A stretch of DNA of 64,000 bases from Theodoxus fluviatilis (Eukaryota; Mollusca; Gastropoda; Cycloneritida; Neritidae): NCBI GenBank assembly GCA_034096865.1, contig JAWQFJ010001812.1, forward strand, positions 296,501 to 360,500, in the 5' to 3' direction. Position 1 is the stretch's first letter. Each line of letters opens with the position of its first letter. The notes under the pieces were generated by a model that was given only the letters and a program-made list of their open reading frames with translations, had not been told where the DNA came from and did no database searches. Below are positions 26,146 to 38,202 of the stretch, one piece after another. The position numbers and the translations under genes are program-made.

Positions 26146-28006
26146 CTCGTTATTATGCTTTGGCAGGAAGTTGTAGATACTTCAACGCCCACCTCAAGCA
26201 AAATGACACTATTAGTCTTTATTGCATTTTACTGATTGGAATGCAGTCCACAACTGATTCGCTCTTTATTTAATCACACTCGAAGGTTGAATGGCGTAGC
26301 AGGTATCGCATGTTATTGGTTAGATTCTTCCCTTCTCTACTCCATGCATGGTCCATTTACCTAATGGGGTTTTCAAACACCAGGGGAATGGGGGATGTGT
26401 GTCGACTCCCGCAGGTCTGCTGTGTCTGCGAGCTGCTGAACACTGGATGCACACCCTCCCTTGGGCTGGACCGCACCCCAGCGTAGCTCCACGCCCCGAC
26501 AGCTTCGTCTCTGATGCCGACACACTCCGCAGTTCTGTAGTCATAATCCACACGCCTCGGCTCTCCGGGGAAAACGCTCAGTGCCGCATCAACGCCGCGT
26601 TCCTACCTGCACCTGATCAGTAGCTGCAGACCGTGTCAAAGGTCGACTGACGTCACAGCGGTGGCTGCTGAATCGAGTTGCACTTGCAGTTGCAGCCACC
26701 GCGTCGTGCCGCCGTGTGCCGATGCAGATAAGCAGGTGGAACACTGGAGCTCGTTGTGTAGAAAAGTTTCCACTCGCGATCGCACAACATACGCACAAGA
26801 AGCGATCCCCCGTGGAATTCAGAGGTAGCCTGGTATGCCTCTGGCTGCATGACTCACGCAGTGTCAGGCAGGCGCATTGAATTCGCCTTGAGTGGTGTGT
26901 CTTTCCGCTCTCCGCTAAAGAGAATAGAGACGATGAGTGAAAGGCCATTAGAAAATATATGTGAGTGCCTTTTAGGTTTATTGTTTTACTGCCCGCAGGG
27001 AGGTGTTCTTTGAGAATGTTATGTTATAAAGTTAAAGATAACTTGTTCATCGTTGGGAAATAAGTGCTCACGTTTCGTACAAAACGCTGCACTTAATCCA
27101 AGCTGTGCTGAACTCTTTCACTTTATCTTCAGCCCCTTTCCTAGCACCATTACGGGCAGGTGACGAAAAGGTGATGTATCTTCACGCTTCTGAGAGAGAA
27201 GGGAGAGAGTGTAGACAGGAGGAAAATAACGAGGGGGTCGGTGGGGAGCTGCTCAGTAAATCAAGTCACCTTGAGAGAACCGCAGAGAGAAAGGATGCCT
27301 TCTGTCTTTCTAGAGCGGAGTTAGATGCCTGGACCTCACCGTCGATCTCGTGCTGCACCAGCGTGTAGTGCAGTTTGTAGCCTCTCTCCTTGTTGATGCG
27401 GGAAGGTAGATGGCGCTGTGCCGACCTCAATGGTGCCCGGCTGCTAGCTGTTCCGGTCTGCCAGACCTGTTATTCTTGGCGCCGTGGACTTCACAGATGG
27501 TAGCAGACTTTCTACCTTGTCTTTTTTTTCTTCTTTCCTTCCCCTTCGCTCTTTCTGTGCGTGCTTCATCTAACAAGAGCTTATGGGAAGGCAGCGCGCA
27601 GAGGGCCCTGCATGACGGCGTGCAACCCGATGGCGTTGACGTGTATGTACAAACAAAGCAGCGTCCCTGACGAAGGAGGAACGAGGTGATAATAGCGGAT
27701 AAGGCACGCCAATGAAGTTGCAATGGCAAGCTTGCATGACTTGTTCGTGTTGGAAGAGCAAACAGAGCACATGGTTTCATTACATTTCATGTCTCGAACG
27801 TACAGATAGTGGCGCATCTACACAGTTGAAAACTGGATGCGAAAGCCACGCCGCAGTCGAGAGGTGAAGACATGAGTGGTTTTGTTGTGTTGATGCCTAT
27901 ACATTGTATCTTGTTCTAAGAACGGCGCTTCGGTCTGCCTCGGCACTTCCGTGGGCTTCCTGATTCATTATCAGAGCAGTTAGGGCTGATTCATTCCTCC
28001 CTCCCT

Positions 28007-28125
<119 letters not shown>

Positions 28126-29216
28126 ATTCACCCCCTCGAACGCACACACGCACATACACGGTGGTGCTCGAATCCATGCAGGATGCCTCGCTGCCTGGTT
28201 AACATGTTCATGTCAGATGTCCACGTTATCCTGCTTCACGGCTTTATGGTTTTCACGCCTGCGAAAGCTGTTTACTCTTCCTTATACATGTTCACGTACA
28301 GTGGGCATCGCCTGGAAATCCCGACTCGGCAAGCGTTGATGTCAGTGTTTCCCAGTCCACCTCACTCTACATCCATCTACGTCCCCTCTGGGACGACAGC
28401 TGACACCGAGCTGGAGATAAACCTCCGGGTTCAGAACCTCACCAGGTGCTCGTTCCACAAATGTCTTTTGCATTTCCTCGGACGCACTGTTGCCGTTATC
28501 GGCCTCCCTCCCTTTTCGCAGTGACGGAAGACGTCGGAAGACGAGTTGATGCGAATGGCGAAGACATTAAAACCTATTTTGGAGAAGGCGGGTTGCACAA
28601 GAGTCGTTGTGCGGCGATTCCTCGATAAGAGCGAGGGTGCGAAGTGTGGAGTAAGGCAGGCAGGCTGGACCCCGTGCCGAGTGTGGAGGCCCCTAGGCGC
28701 TCGCCCTTGTTATGATTGGCTCCCGAGGGAGTGCACTGCACCTCGCCACTCGTCTGGAGCTGTTTGTGCAGGCGTTCTACCAGCAAGGACGGAGACCTGC
28801 TTCACATTCTCCTTAAGTTTACTGGGCTGCCCCCCTCCCCTCTCCCCCCCTCTAGTTACTACTTCTAATACTAGTGATGGTATCCTGTTGCAAGTGTTAA
28901 CACAGAGTGGTGTTTCAGATTTGAAGGCATGGAACGGTTTATGGCCTCCCATGAGTTTTTTTTTGTTGTAATCGGTTTGTTTTTGGTTTGTTTTATAAAG
29001 CAATTAAACAATCGAGGAAATGCACGCTTCTGTTCGGAACACAATGTCCAATAATCAAATGTTGTTCCCTATAAGAAAAAGAGAGAGAGAGAAAAAGTAT
29101 TTGACATCTGACAGCATTAGTGAGTAAAGCCTATTGCCTCCACCTCCACATCTCCCCCCTCTCTGACTTGGAAGTGCCAAGTGTACGCCACATGTCCCCG
29201 TCCTTCCCCCACCCCC

Positions 29217-29395
29217 CACCCTCTCTCTGCCTCCACACCCCCACCCTCTCTCTGCCTCCACCCCCCACCCTCTCTCTGCCTCCACACCCCCACCCTCTCT
29301 CTGCCTCCACCCCCCACCCTCTCTCTGCCTCCACCCCCCACCCTCTCTCTGCCTCCACCCACCACCCTCTCTCTGCCTCCACCTTCCTCCTCTTC
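29217..29395. repeat. 24-25 bp minisatellite
   Basis: About seven tandem copies of a CACCCTCTCTCTGCCTCCAC unit with a variable run of C and A between copies. It generates repetitive open frames on both strands, none of them genes. Confidence 0.92.
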
Positions 29396-29499
29396 ACCCC
29401 TCAACCCTCTCCTACTGAATGAACTCTGGTAACCAGACTCGCGTCTCCTCGCCCTCTCCCACATACATTACTCTTCTTCTAGGTGACAAAACCCACCTA

Positions 29500-29962
29500 C
29501 CTGAATACCCATACTCCTACACCAAACACACCCAACCTCATGCCCATACCCCCACACCCCCACACCCATACCCCCACACCAAACACACCCAACCCCATGT
29601 CCATACCCCCACACCCATACCCCCACACCAAACACTCCCAACCCCATGCCCATACCCCCACACCTAACACACCCAACCCCATGCCCATACCCCCACACCC
29701 ATACCCCCACACCAAACACATACAACCCCATGCCCATACCCCCACATCCATACCCCCACACCATACACATCCAACCTCATGCCCATACCCCCACACCATA
29801 CACATCCAACCTCATGCCCATACCCCCACACCCATACCCCCACACCAAACACATACAACCCCATGCCCATACCCCCACATCCATACCCCCACACCATACA
29901 CATCCAACCTCATGCCCATACCCCCACATCCATACTCCTACACCAAACACACCCAACTCCCA
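29500..29962. repeat. Complex CCATACCCCCACACC minisatellite, about 460 bp
   Basis: Tandem, partly higher-order units built from CCATACCCCCACACC, AAACACACCCAACCCCATGC and the variants CATACACATCCAACCTCATG and ACATACAACC. One frame reads as a Pro/His/Thr repeat (PHTHTPTPNTPNPMPIP-like), but this is a by-product of unit length and not a supported protein. Confidence 0.93.
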
Positions 29963-30097
29963 GGTCGTCCTCTAGAGGCCGCCCCACACTCAAGTAACGC
30001 TTGGCATCGTCCTCCTAGCTTGAGTCAACTGTGGAGTCGCTCGGCCACTCGTCTGCATGCTTGCGTGTGTGTGCGCACGCGCGCGTGCGTGTATGAG

Positions 30098-30100
<3 letters not shown>

Positions 30101-30145
<45 letters not shown>
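30101..30145. repeat. (GA)n microsatellite after a GT/GC lead
   Basis: A GA tract of about 45 bp, preceded by alternating GT/GC steps at 30063-30092. Confidence 0.95.
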
Positions 30146-30146
<1 letters not shown>

Positions 30147-31076
30147 ACCAACTTGTAGTTTTTAGACCAACGCAGTCTCGTAGTCTTCATAACGTATGTG
30201 CCTGGCTAGAGTACATACACGCAATAATTTGGCTTTTACCCGACAAGAATAGACTTGGGGCGCATGTAGAAACTCTTCGCCGTCGACTGCTCCACACAGC
30301 AGGCCTGACATCAAGGAAATCGAGTGCTAATAGTCACTTCAGCATGGGTACTTGCTTGCAGCATACTGGCATGGTGTGTTTGATAAATTGCAATCACTCG
30401 CTGTCACTCGAGACTTACCGCACTGCTAAAATGCTGTTTGTTGCTAATGCCGCACAAAGACTGAATAGCCGTCTGAGTTCACGGCCGCTTGCACTGCCAC
30501 TAACACGTAAGGTGTCATCGAAGACTTTTGTAAATGCTCTTCTTCACTGACTTGGTTTGCTTGTTGAGTTGCAGTTTTGTCTGTTCTTTTTTGTGCTTTT
30601 TACCCAGTGGGTTTAAACGTATCTATGAGTAACAACCATACTTGTAAAATAGTTTCTGTGTAAAATGAATTGACGTTAATTTTAAGTTTATTTTGTTGCA
30701 TATTGCAGTATATTTTAATCGCCTGGCGCTCTCTGTATTGTGTTAATGGTAACAAGTCTACGTCGTTGTCGACTGAGCCATGGATACCCAAAGGCCTGAC
30801 GCTACTCTATGAATTTCTTTTCAAGCATGTGTTTGCATCCATCAGTCCATCTCTCATTGTGCTGAATATAATATCTGTGATTTGTGTCGCTCTCTCTCTG
30901 CCCCCCACTCTGGCCGCGTCCCTCTGCATGCAGTGTGTCCTGCAGCCCCTGCCATGGCCTGGGGGCTTGCTGTGCTGTGTTGCGCTGCACAGTGCAGTGC
31001 TGTGCTCTCCTATGCAGTACTGTGCTGTTGCGCTGTCAGATAGCGAGACTCAGTGTTGTTCCTTTCCTGTTGACAG

Positions 31077-31177
31077 CCCCGGGCAGCCCGCCCCGTCACA
31101 TCCGCGCCAAGGCCGCCAGCTCCACCACCATCGTGGTCTCCTGGGATGAGCCGGAAATCCCCAACGGCATCATCCAG
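31077..31177 (+). CDS. Lar: LAR exon: FN3 domain 2, first half
   Basis: After TTTCCTGTTGACAG the exon reads (A)[34 protein letters not shown] followed by a VSWDEP..PNG block is the standard start of LAR FN3-2 (SSPPRRVQA...PPEEPNG in human PTPRF). Entry is phase 1 and exit is phase 0 at CAG|GTAGGC. The split after the B-strand region is shared by the other two-exon FN3 domains of this gene. Confidence 0.95.
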
Positions 31178-31259
31178 GTAGGCTGTGTAAGGAAGTGTGT
31201 GTGATTGGGGGTGTTGGGGGACTATGTTTTAGGATTTGGGATGTGGGTTAATGTTTTAA

Positions 31260-32080
31260 GGTCTTAGGCTAGTCTCAAGGGAAAATGTGTTGTGTTAGCA
31301 TATATTTCACATCTTTTTATATGATAGTATTATATTAACATTAGCCAAGAAAAAAATACAAACAGATGTTTTCTGGTTGCCATGGTTACAGAAAAAACAA
31401 GATGGCCGCCAGTGAAAACAACCCAACTTGTAACAATGATATCTCTAATTCTATCCAACACTGAAAAATGACATTTGCACCATTTCATTTGGACTGCAAA
31501 AGCATATGCAATCAACCTAAAATTCTAAGTTGTTTGATAAATAAGAAATTCACTATATTTTTGTGCTTTTATTACTGTTTTCCCACCGTAATTAGAACAC
31601 AAAAACCATCAAAAAACTAATCTATGCATCATCAGATCACTTTGAGACTGGTTAGTTGCATAATACAAACTAAAAATGGCAAGTGTGGAAAGTTTCTACT
31701 TGCTATATGTAAATATGTAGTCNNNCATTATAATACTCTGATCATCCAATGAAATTCATCCATAGAAAACTATAGGGATCGTTTCAAACATAAAACTGTG
31801 ATGAAAATGGAGCAATTTGGTGAAAGAATTATGTTTCTATGATGAAAAATAGGGAAGTTATGAGTTACTGAATATTAATTAGGTCATCAGCTGATTTGAC
31901 AGCACAAAAAACTGTTTATACCATGCATAATAAATGACAATTTTCATCATTTTCCGCCACTTTGACAAGTTTATTGTTTACATCCATGCATAGCTGAGAC
32001 TTTGTGGCGTCTAAAACTGGGGGTCCTCTCAAAACTCATAATTATGAGAAAATCATAATTTTTCAAGGTAGCCTAAGACC
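31260..32080. mobile_element. AT-rich MITE with TTAA target duplication
   Basis: Ends in inverted repeats GGTCTTAGGCTA (31260-31271) and its complement TAGCCTAAGACC (32069-32080). Both ends are bordered by TTAA (31256-31259 and 32081-32084). The 821-bp body is far more AT-rich than its surroundings and has no coding capacity. TTAA duplication is the signature of piggyBac-type transposition (known); assignment to that superfamily is inferred because the terminal bases are not a classic piggyBac end. Three N at 31723-31725 mark an unresolved base call. Confidence 0.8.
31723..31725. other. Three undetermined bases (NNN)
   Basis: The only ambiguous bases in the window. They lie inside the AT-rich MITE and do not affect any exon. 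Confidence 0.99.
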
Positions 32081-32734
32081 TTAATGCCCCTTACGTGTGC
32101 ACTGTGTGCACGAGTGATTATTTCCTACATGTGTCCGTTTTCTCGTGTTTGCTTTCTACTAATGAGATTCTCGGGGGGTTTTACGCAATGTAATGTGTGG
32201 GCTCGAACATGGATTGAGTACCGTCTCTCCTAGCGAACAATTACTTGCAACACATTACTTTTTTTACCCCTCGTTCTTTCTATGCAACGTAATGGACGAT
32301 ATCTGACAGAAACCTTATTAGAGCGACCCGCAGACTTCCGATTCCCCAAGCAACTGCATGCAGTACAATGTCGAGTGCACAGGTCCTATTGGGAAACATG
32401 AAGGCATGTACAGCTCTTGAAGGTTGTGGCGCTCCAAGTTAGGGTACCCCAGTGAAGTCCAGTCTCCATGGGCCTATATTGGGGCTCTGTGCAGGGAGGC
32501 TGGCGCCGGCAGGGAGCCAAGTTCCTCATTAGCGGCCTCCCCCTGCCTGCAGTGACCAATCTCCAGCAATTACTCTCATTCCCCCAGAGTTGCAGGCCCA
32601 GGGAAGGAGAACTGGGAGTTAGAGAAAAGTAGGGTAACACTAACTTTCTGCCAGGGCTCTCTCCTCATCTCAATTAGTATCCCTGACTGCCGGCTGCTTC
32701 TGAAGATAAGCAGGTTGATAGGACTTGGGTATGT

Positions 32735-32812
32735 CTGTGTGTGTTTATGTGCATGTGTGTGTGCGCGCGCGCTTGCTTGCTTGCATGCATAATTGTGTGT
32801 GCGCGCGCGTGC

Positions 32813-32850
<38 letters not shown>
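32735..32850. repeat. Alternating GT/GC purine-pyrimidine tract ending in (GA)n
   Basis: Runs of GTGTGT, GCGCGC and a (GCTT)n segment, then GA at 32828-32850. Alternating CG/TG steps of this length can adopt Z-DNA. Confidence 0.85.
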
Positions 32851-33165
32851 GTTATGAACGTGAAATTTGCTATGCTAGTGGAATGTTATGTTGTTTCGTT
32901 TTGTTTTTTAACAATGAAAAATCTAGAAGGGGTATGCATTGATTGATCTGAAATGAAACCCTCAAAACACATTAAAACCTTTTTCTAATTCTGTTTTCTC
33001 CGTCCAGTATATAAAATAGAGCCACTGAAATGCGGCAGATAGGGACAGTAACTTCATAACGTCAACACAAGTCGAACTGTCACAGATTAATGAACATTAG
33101 TGTGACACACCGAAGGCAAAACTTAGACTTGAAGACAGACCAGAGGAACTGTGTCGATATTCCAG

Positions 33166-33364
33166 GGCTACAAGGTGTTCTACACGCTGAAGCCAGAGAA
33201 GCCCATCTTCATGTGGGAGCAGCTGGAAGTGACCAACGACAACCGGTTGACCACCATCAGCGGCCTGGACCCCAACCGCACCTACACCATCAGCGTGCTG
33301 GCCTACTCCTCCATCGGGCAGGGCCCAATGTCCCACCCCATCCAGGTCTTGACCACCCAAGGAG
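33166..33364 (+). CDS. Lar: LAR exon: FN3 domain 2, second half
   Basis: Starts in phase 0 after ATTCCAG and encodes GYKVFYTLKPEK..MWEQ through LTTQG(G). The core ISGLDPNRTYTISVLAYSSIGQGP is a textbook FN3 E-F-G strand region, with an N-glycosylation sequon NRT. It joins the previous exon to give PNGIIQ-GYKVFYT, matching PNGLVRGYRVYYT of PTPRF. Donor GGAG|GTATGC, exit phase 1. Confidence 0.95.
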
Positions 33365-35424
33365 GTATGCCTGCCCCTCGGTCAATTGCTTTGCTTGACC
33401 GCCCACCCACCCTCCTGCCCCCTGAAGAAACGGTGACCTTTGTTGCCCTTGCATGATAGTCTTGCCAGTCGGTTGGTCCATTGGTCGCTGATCGTTTGGG
33501 CCGTTGACCAGAAGGCGACTGAGCGGCTAAGTTGGTTGATGATGGATCTTGATGCATTTTGGACTTGATGTGTGGAGACCTTGTAGATGTCATGACGCAT
33601 TTTGAAGTGCCTGTCTCGTGAAGTGCCTTGCCTTGCCGTGGTTTGCTTTCCGCGTTGAGAGCGCAGCGCTGCAAGCGACAGTCGCGCGTTTGGTTTGTCC
33701 TAGGCGACATGCGCAGTAGCGAGGCCGCCCTTCGGCCCTCTGCAAGAAGCCCCCAGTCCCCCCTTTTCAGTCGTCCTTTGGTCCAGTCGCATGCCTAGTG
33801 AGTCGTGAAGCATGGTTTGTCCCGAGCCTTGAGTGAATTTTGTCCCGTGCATGACAATGAGTTGACGGGTAGAGAGTCGAACCACATGGGGCCTGTTGTC
33901 CTCCATTTGGAGAGAGAGTGGCAGTTCTTTGTTTGGTCTTTCCAATAGTGATGACAAAGGCCTGTCGGAATATTTTGACACGCCGTGAAATTTTAACTCA
34001 TCTTGGCTATTTCCCTCGACACTTGAGAAAGTTATAAGGCGATGTTTACTCTCGAAAACAAAAACAACTCACTGCCCCAATGTGGTTCGACTTAGAGACT
34101 AGTTTGTTGGAATGACTTAATAGTGATCTTAGATAAAACCCCTCTAGTGCTAGTTACACGGGAATAATGTATTGGATGGCATCAGATTCACTGCAAGAAG
34201 TTACTTACCTTTCACATTTTTGAGGTATGAAGTAGGTGCAAAAGTTATATTGCCTTCACTTTTGCAAGAGAATCAGTGTCGCTGTACGTTTTCATCATTT
34301 GTAGCTCAAGAAGAGGATTACTGCAAGTATTTTGCTAATTTTCCTGACATGTTAGAATAAATCTTGTCATAATCGTATCATACAATTGATCATTTATACA
34401 ACTGTTCTCACTAATCGCTGCATTGATTTTAATTAATGAGATGTTATGTTCTTCCATTGAAGTTTGTGTTCTGACTTGGAATGGTATTTGGCTGTTGTGT
34501 TGTTACTTGTTGGTTTCGTTTTGTTGTGAAGTGAGTAACCAGTTGATGCATTTCCTGTGCATTGTGGACTTGTCTTGGGAATGCCAGAGATGTGAATCTT
34601 GTGCATTATTCCGACAATGGAATGCCTTGCATAGTCCCCAGCAGGCGGTCGCTGCGTACCTTGCTCAGTGCCCACGGCAGGGGTACCTGTGGTCAGTCCA
34701 TGGTCAGACGCTGTCTTCTCATCCTGCCTAGGGCGAAGTGAAGACCTCAGCCTGGAGACATTTTTAATTCTTAAAAACCTGCAAACAAACAAACAAAAAA
34801 ACACCACATTAACAAAACTCCCCATATTAATCTCAAAAGATTGTATGTGGATTTATTCTTTTGCAGTGTTTAAAAAACAAAAGTACCTTTGACAGAACCG
34901 TGTTGGCTTGAAGTGCATGCAGACAGGAATTCCTTTGAGAGACATCGGCGTAAATTCACTGGCACTGCTAAAGTTAAATGCATTGCTTAAAGTTCAGGTA
35001 TCGACAACTCATGAATTTGTGGTTATTTTGACCGTTGAAGCCAGCTTGAAGAGCCGTCGACTCGACTGTCCACTCGCACCCCTGCCACCGTCTGTAGCGT
35101 AGCTGCCCCCTCAGTCCAATGCCATGCGCTAGAAATCTGCTGTTGGTTGCGTCCAATCCCACCCAACCCTTACTCCCCCACCCATCACTTCATCCCCACT
35201 CCCCTCTCTTCTTCCCCTCCCTGTGGCTGGCAGGCATGTTGTCAGCATCTGTGCAACCCCCCCTCCCCCACCCAGAAACCTCCCCACACACCCCGCCCCT
35301 CTGTGCCGTGCAGTCCGTGCAGTGCAGTGCCCTGGTGCCGCTTGCAGGCCCCAAGGCCCACTATGCTAGTGTCTGTAGGCCGGAGGTGGCATTGTGGATG
35401 ATTCCTACATGACTGTACTTTCAG

Positions 35425-35451
35425 TCGCCTCCCATCGCCCCGTGTTTGACG
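35425..35451 (+). CDS. Lar: Candidate 27-nt microexon between FN3-2 and FN3-3
   Basis: Bordered by GTACTTTCAG on the left and GGTAAGTG on the right (ideal donor GTAAGT). With the phase-1 exons on each side it inserts nine residues and keeps the frame: TTQG-VASHRPVFD-VPYQP. The open frame, the correct phase and two strong splice sites together favour a real cassette exon. LAR-family receptors are known for alternatively spliced microexons, but the vertebrate ones I know lie at the Ig domains and in FN3-5, not here. Confidence 0.5.
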
Positions 35452-36680
35452 GTAAGTGGGCGAGCGCGCGCGCACTAACAAAACGCAAGGTGCGTGACAA
35501 TGCACATCTTGCGTGCAACCGGAAGAAGGTGGTAAACCCAAAAACCATTCTCGAGTCCTCCTCGACTTTCCTTTTTATCTGTCTATATGTATATATATTA
35601 TATATATTACATCGATATTGCTGGAAAGTTTTTATGCCAGTTATTACTCCTTTTTTTTCGGTTTTGACACACTGTATTCTTTAAGGTTTGATTGCATGCA
35701 CTCTGCATCTTTGCATCGTTCTCTTGGCCGTGTCTCTGCAGGAGGCAGTTTGGTGTTGTTTTACCGACTTTCCCCAAACAACTGGTATGCCGCAAACTTG
35801 GCTGCTATCTCGATTGTCTGTCCTGTTGAGAACAGATTGCTTGCCTGTCTTTCTCTCCCTCTCTAAATGTGTTCCTTTGTACTCGAATCCAACTGCCAAT
35901 GAGATATTTTTGCGCTGCTGCCTGTCAGATATGCGAATTAGACCGCATGATTTTTGCTATGCATTTTATGTGTGTATGCATATTTATTACATCGATGTGA
36001 ATCATGAATGTTAATATGTCAACATGCTCGTCATGACTAGTACTACAGAGAGTAGTGGTCATATGATTTGCATTTCCCACGATTTAGGACTGCACATTTG
36101 CTCTGTGTAGTAGAATGAGGCCCACCCCTCATCAGACCTTTTTATCATTAGCCACGTACAAGAGCTGCACCCTTCTCCAAACCAGCAGTGCCATCTTTTC
36201 CCATTTGTGTCGGCTCTTTATGAGATCGCTTCAGTGTTTCCTCTCGACCTCTCATTCCCACATTATCATGTTCATTGAGTCACGTGGATCACGTTATGTA
36301 TGAATTCATTTTGTGCCTAATGGAGAAGTCACTTAAATGCTTTATCCTCTTACCTCTTCCCAAAGTTTTTCACCTCACAAATGGAATCTTTTCTCACGTA
36401 ACTGGCGTAGCGATTTCTGTAATGTTTGTAGCTGTTTGTTGTCAATATGCGCAATCAAGCGAATGCAGTCTCTAGGCAGCGAAAGACGCAAGGGCATAAG
36501 TGCGATGGCCATATGTTGATCTCTGCCAACATACTGCCACATCTGCTGTAAGAACTAAGCGCAAGCGTTTCTTAGACAATGGCTGCAGCCCGTATGTCTG
36601 ATAGTGGAATGTGTTTAACCACCCTTGTTGCCTTGCATTAACTCTGGATTTTTAATATTTCTTCCTTCCACACTCCACAG

Positions 36681-36692
36681 CGGGTTACCAAG
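36681..36692 (+). CDS. Lar: Candidate 12-nt microexon between FN3-2 and FN3-3
   Basis: CGGGTTACCAAG is preceded by a pyrimidine-rich acceptor (TTCCTTCCACACTCCACAG) and followed by GTGAGAG. Insertion in phase 1 gives TTQG-AGYQ-VPYQP with the frame kept. Length divisible by three, correct phase and a convincing acceptor support it. Chance occurrence cannot be excluded for so short an exon. Confidence 0.45.
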
Positions 36693-38123
36693 GTGAGAGT
36701 CTTTGACAGCTCCATGATATATTAATTCCTTCTGTACAATGTTTCCTTTCAGTCAGACTTGTGATCTTAACACTTCTTCTGTTCTGTCAGAGTTCCGTAT
36801 TATTATTTTGATTTGAAGACAAGGAAAGCATCCTGGCTTCCTTCACGGCCTGTGAAGATTTGTGTTTCAGTTTTTTTCTTTTGTTCCATTCTCAGTTAAT
36901 GAAGTTCGGTTATTTTTTCCAAAACCTTGGACAGTTAGCTGTTACCCTTGTTTTGGGTTTAAGTTAATTAATAATAAATGACAACATTAGAATACCTCAT
37001 AATGTAGACTAACAGTAGTACTGTGAGGCGCTGTTTAGGCTTGAGTAACTGGACATGGTGGCATCCTTTTGGTGTAGGATCTCACACAGCAAGTCAACTT
37101 GCTGCTCAACGTAATGGACAAAATATGGTATGTGATATATAATTGTTAATCTGAAAACTGTTTTCTAAGATCTGGTACACTCACGGTACCTAGTTAACAA
37201 AAACATGGTTTCAGAAACTTTCATATTGAATTTATTGTGATCTCAGAGTAAATTTGTCATGATTACTGTTGATTGCATTGAAGTGGACAGATGAACTAAA
37301 TTAACGGAGTATTGAAGGTCATCTACCCGATTCTAAAGAGCTGTAAACTCTTACAAAACCCTTTCATCGTTGATGCCTCCCGCATGAAAACACCTTCCGT
37401 GGCATTTGAAAATCATGGAATCATTTTTGTGTTTCAAATTTCCCACCCTTTGTTTTGTAAATTAACACTTGAACTGTCTGCTGTCTTGGAGTTTGATGGC
37501 ATGGTGTGAAGTGATTGATAATCAATTACATTGTCATGGTTACACTTTGTTGCGCACTGGATTTTATCATTGCCTATTATAGCATTATTTAATCTAGACT
37601 TCACGTGTTCATGTGAAGTTGAGTCTGTTTTATTACTTTTAAACCATTGTTATTAAGTAAACACACAGTCTTTATGCTTTTTTTGTTTTTTGAATAGTAA
37701 GAAGAGTGAATCTCGTGACACTCTTTTCTTTTGATTTGTTATTATTTTGTTATTATTCAGCTCGTGCCTATATTGTACATTTCATTACAACCTTCATTTC
37801 TTTTTTATGTTTTCATTATATTAGAAAATATGTATCTAGTAGGGATGCTGATATTTATAATAGAGTATGCTTGGGTGGTTCTCGATATGAAATTATTAAG
37901 ATTACCCATTCCATCAGCCGTAAGTACAGATCTTTTGAAGACCATGACCCATAGAGACAGAAAATGTTAGTCCATGTGGAATGTAGAGAGAGTACGGTGG
38001 TGGTGAGCATGTGTATGGTCGTGTACTTGTCCATAGTTGAACTCATGTAACAGTAGGCAGGGAAGGTTACGTTTTCCTGCATGCCAGGGTTTCCTTAGGA
38101 AGGGCAAGGTTTTACTATAGTCG

Positions 38124-38202
38124 GGTGTGCGTGCGTGTGCATGCATGCATACATACGACTTGCGTGCATGCGTGTGTGCGTGTGTGCGTGCTTGTGTGTG
38201 GA
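38124..38202. repeat. Alternating GT/GC/CATG tract
   Basis: GTGTGCGTGCGTGTGCATGC-type sequence of about 80 bp, imperfect. Confidence 0.8.

Larger units (their letters stand above)
31178..33165 (+). other. Lar: Intron within FN3-2
   Basis: Contains the AT-rich TTAA-flanked MITE at 31260-32080, mixed sequence with no recognised gene, and an alternating GT/CG tract at 32735-32850. Confidence 0.9.

Noticed and set aside
29500..29962. CRISPR-like array
   Set aside because: Units are adjacent and degenerate with no unique spacers, in a eukaryotic intron; it is a minisatellite.
29483..30550. 355-codon open frame with Pro/His/Thr repeats
   Set aside because: Its first half is a minisatellite translated in one of several open frames, the middle is a GA microsatellite, and there are no exon signals. 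Only the last 133 codons are kept as a low-interest query.
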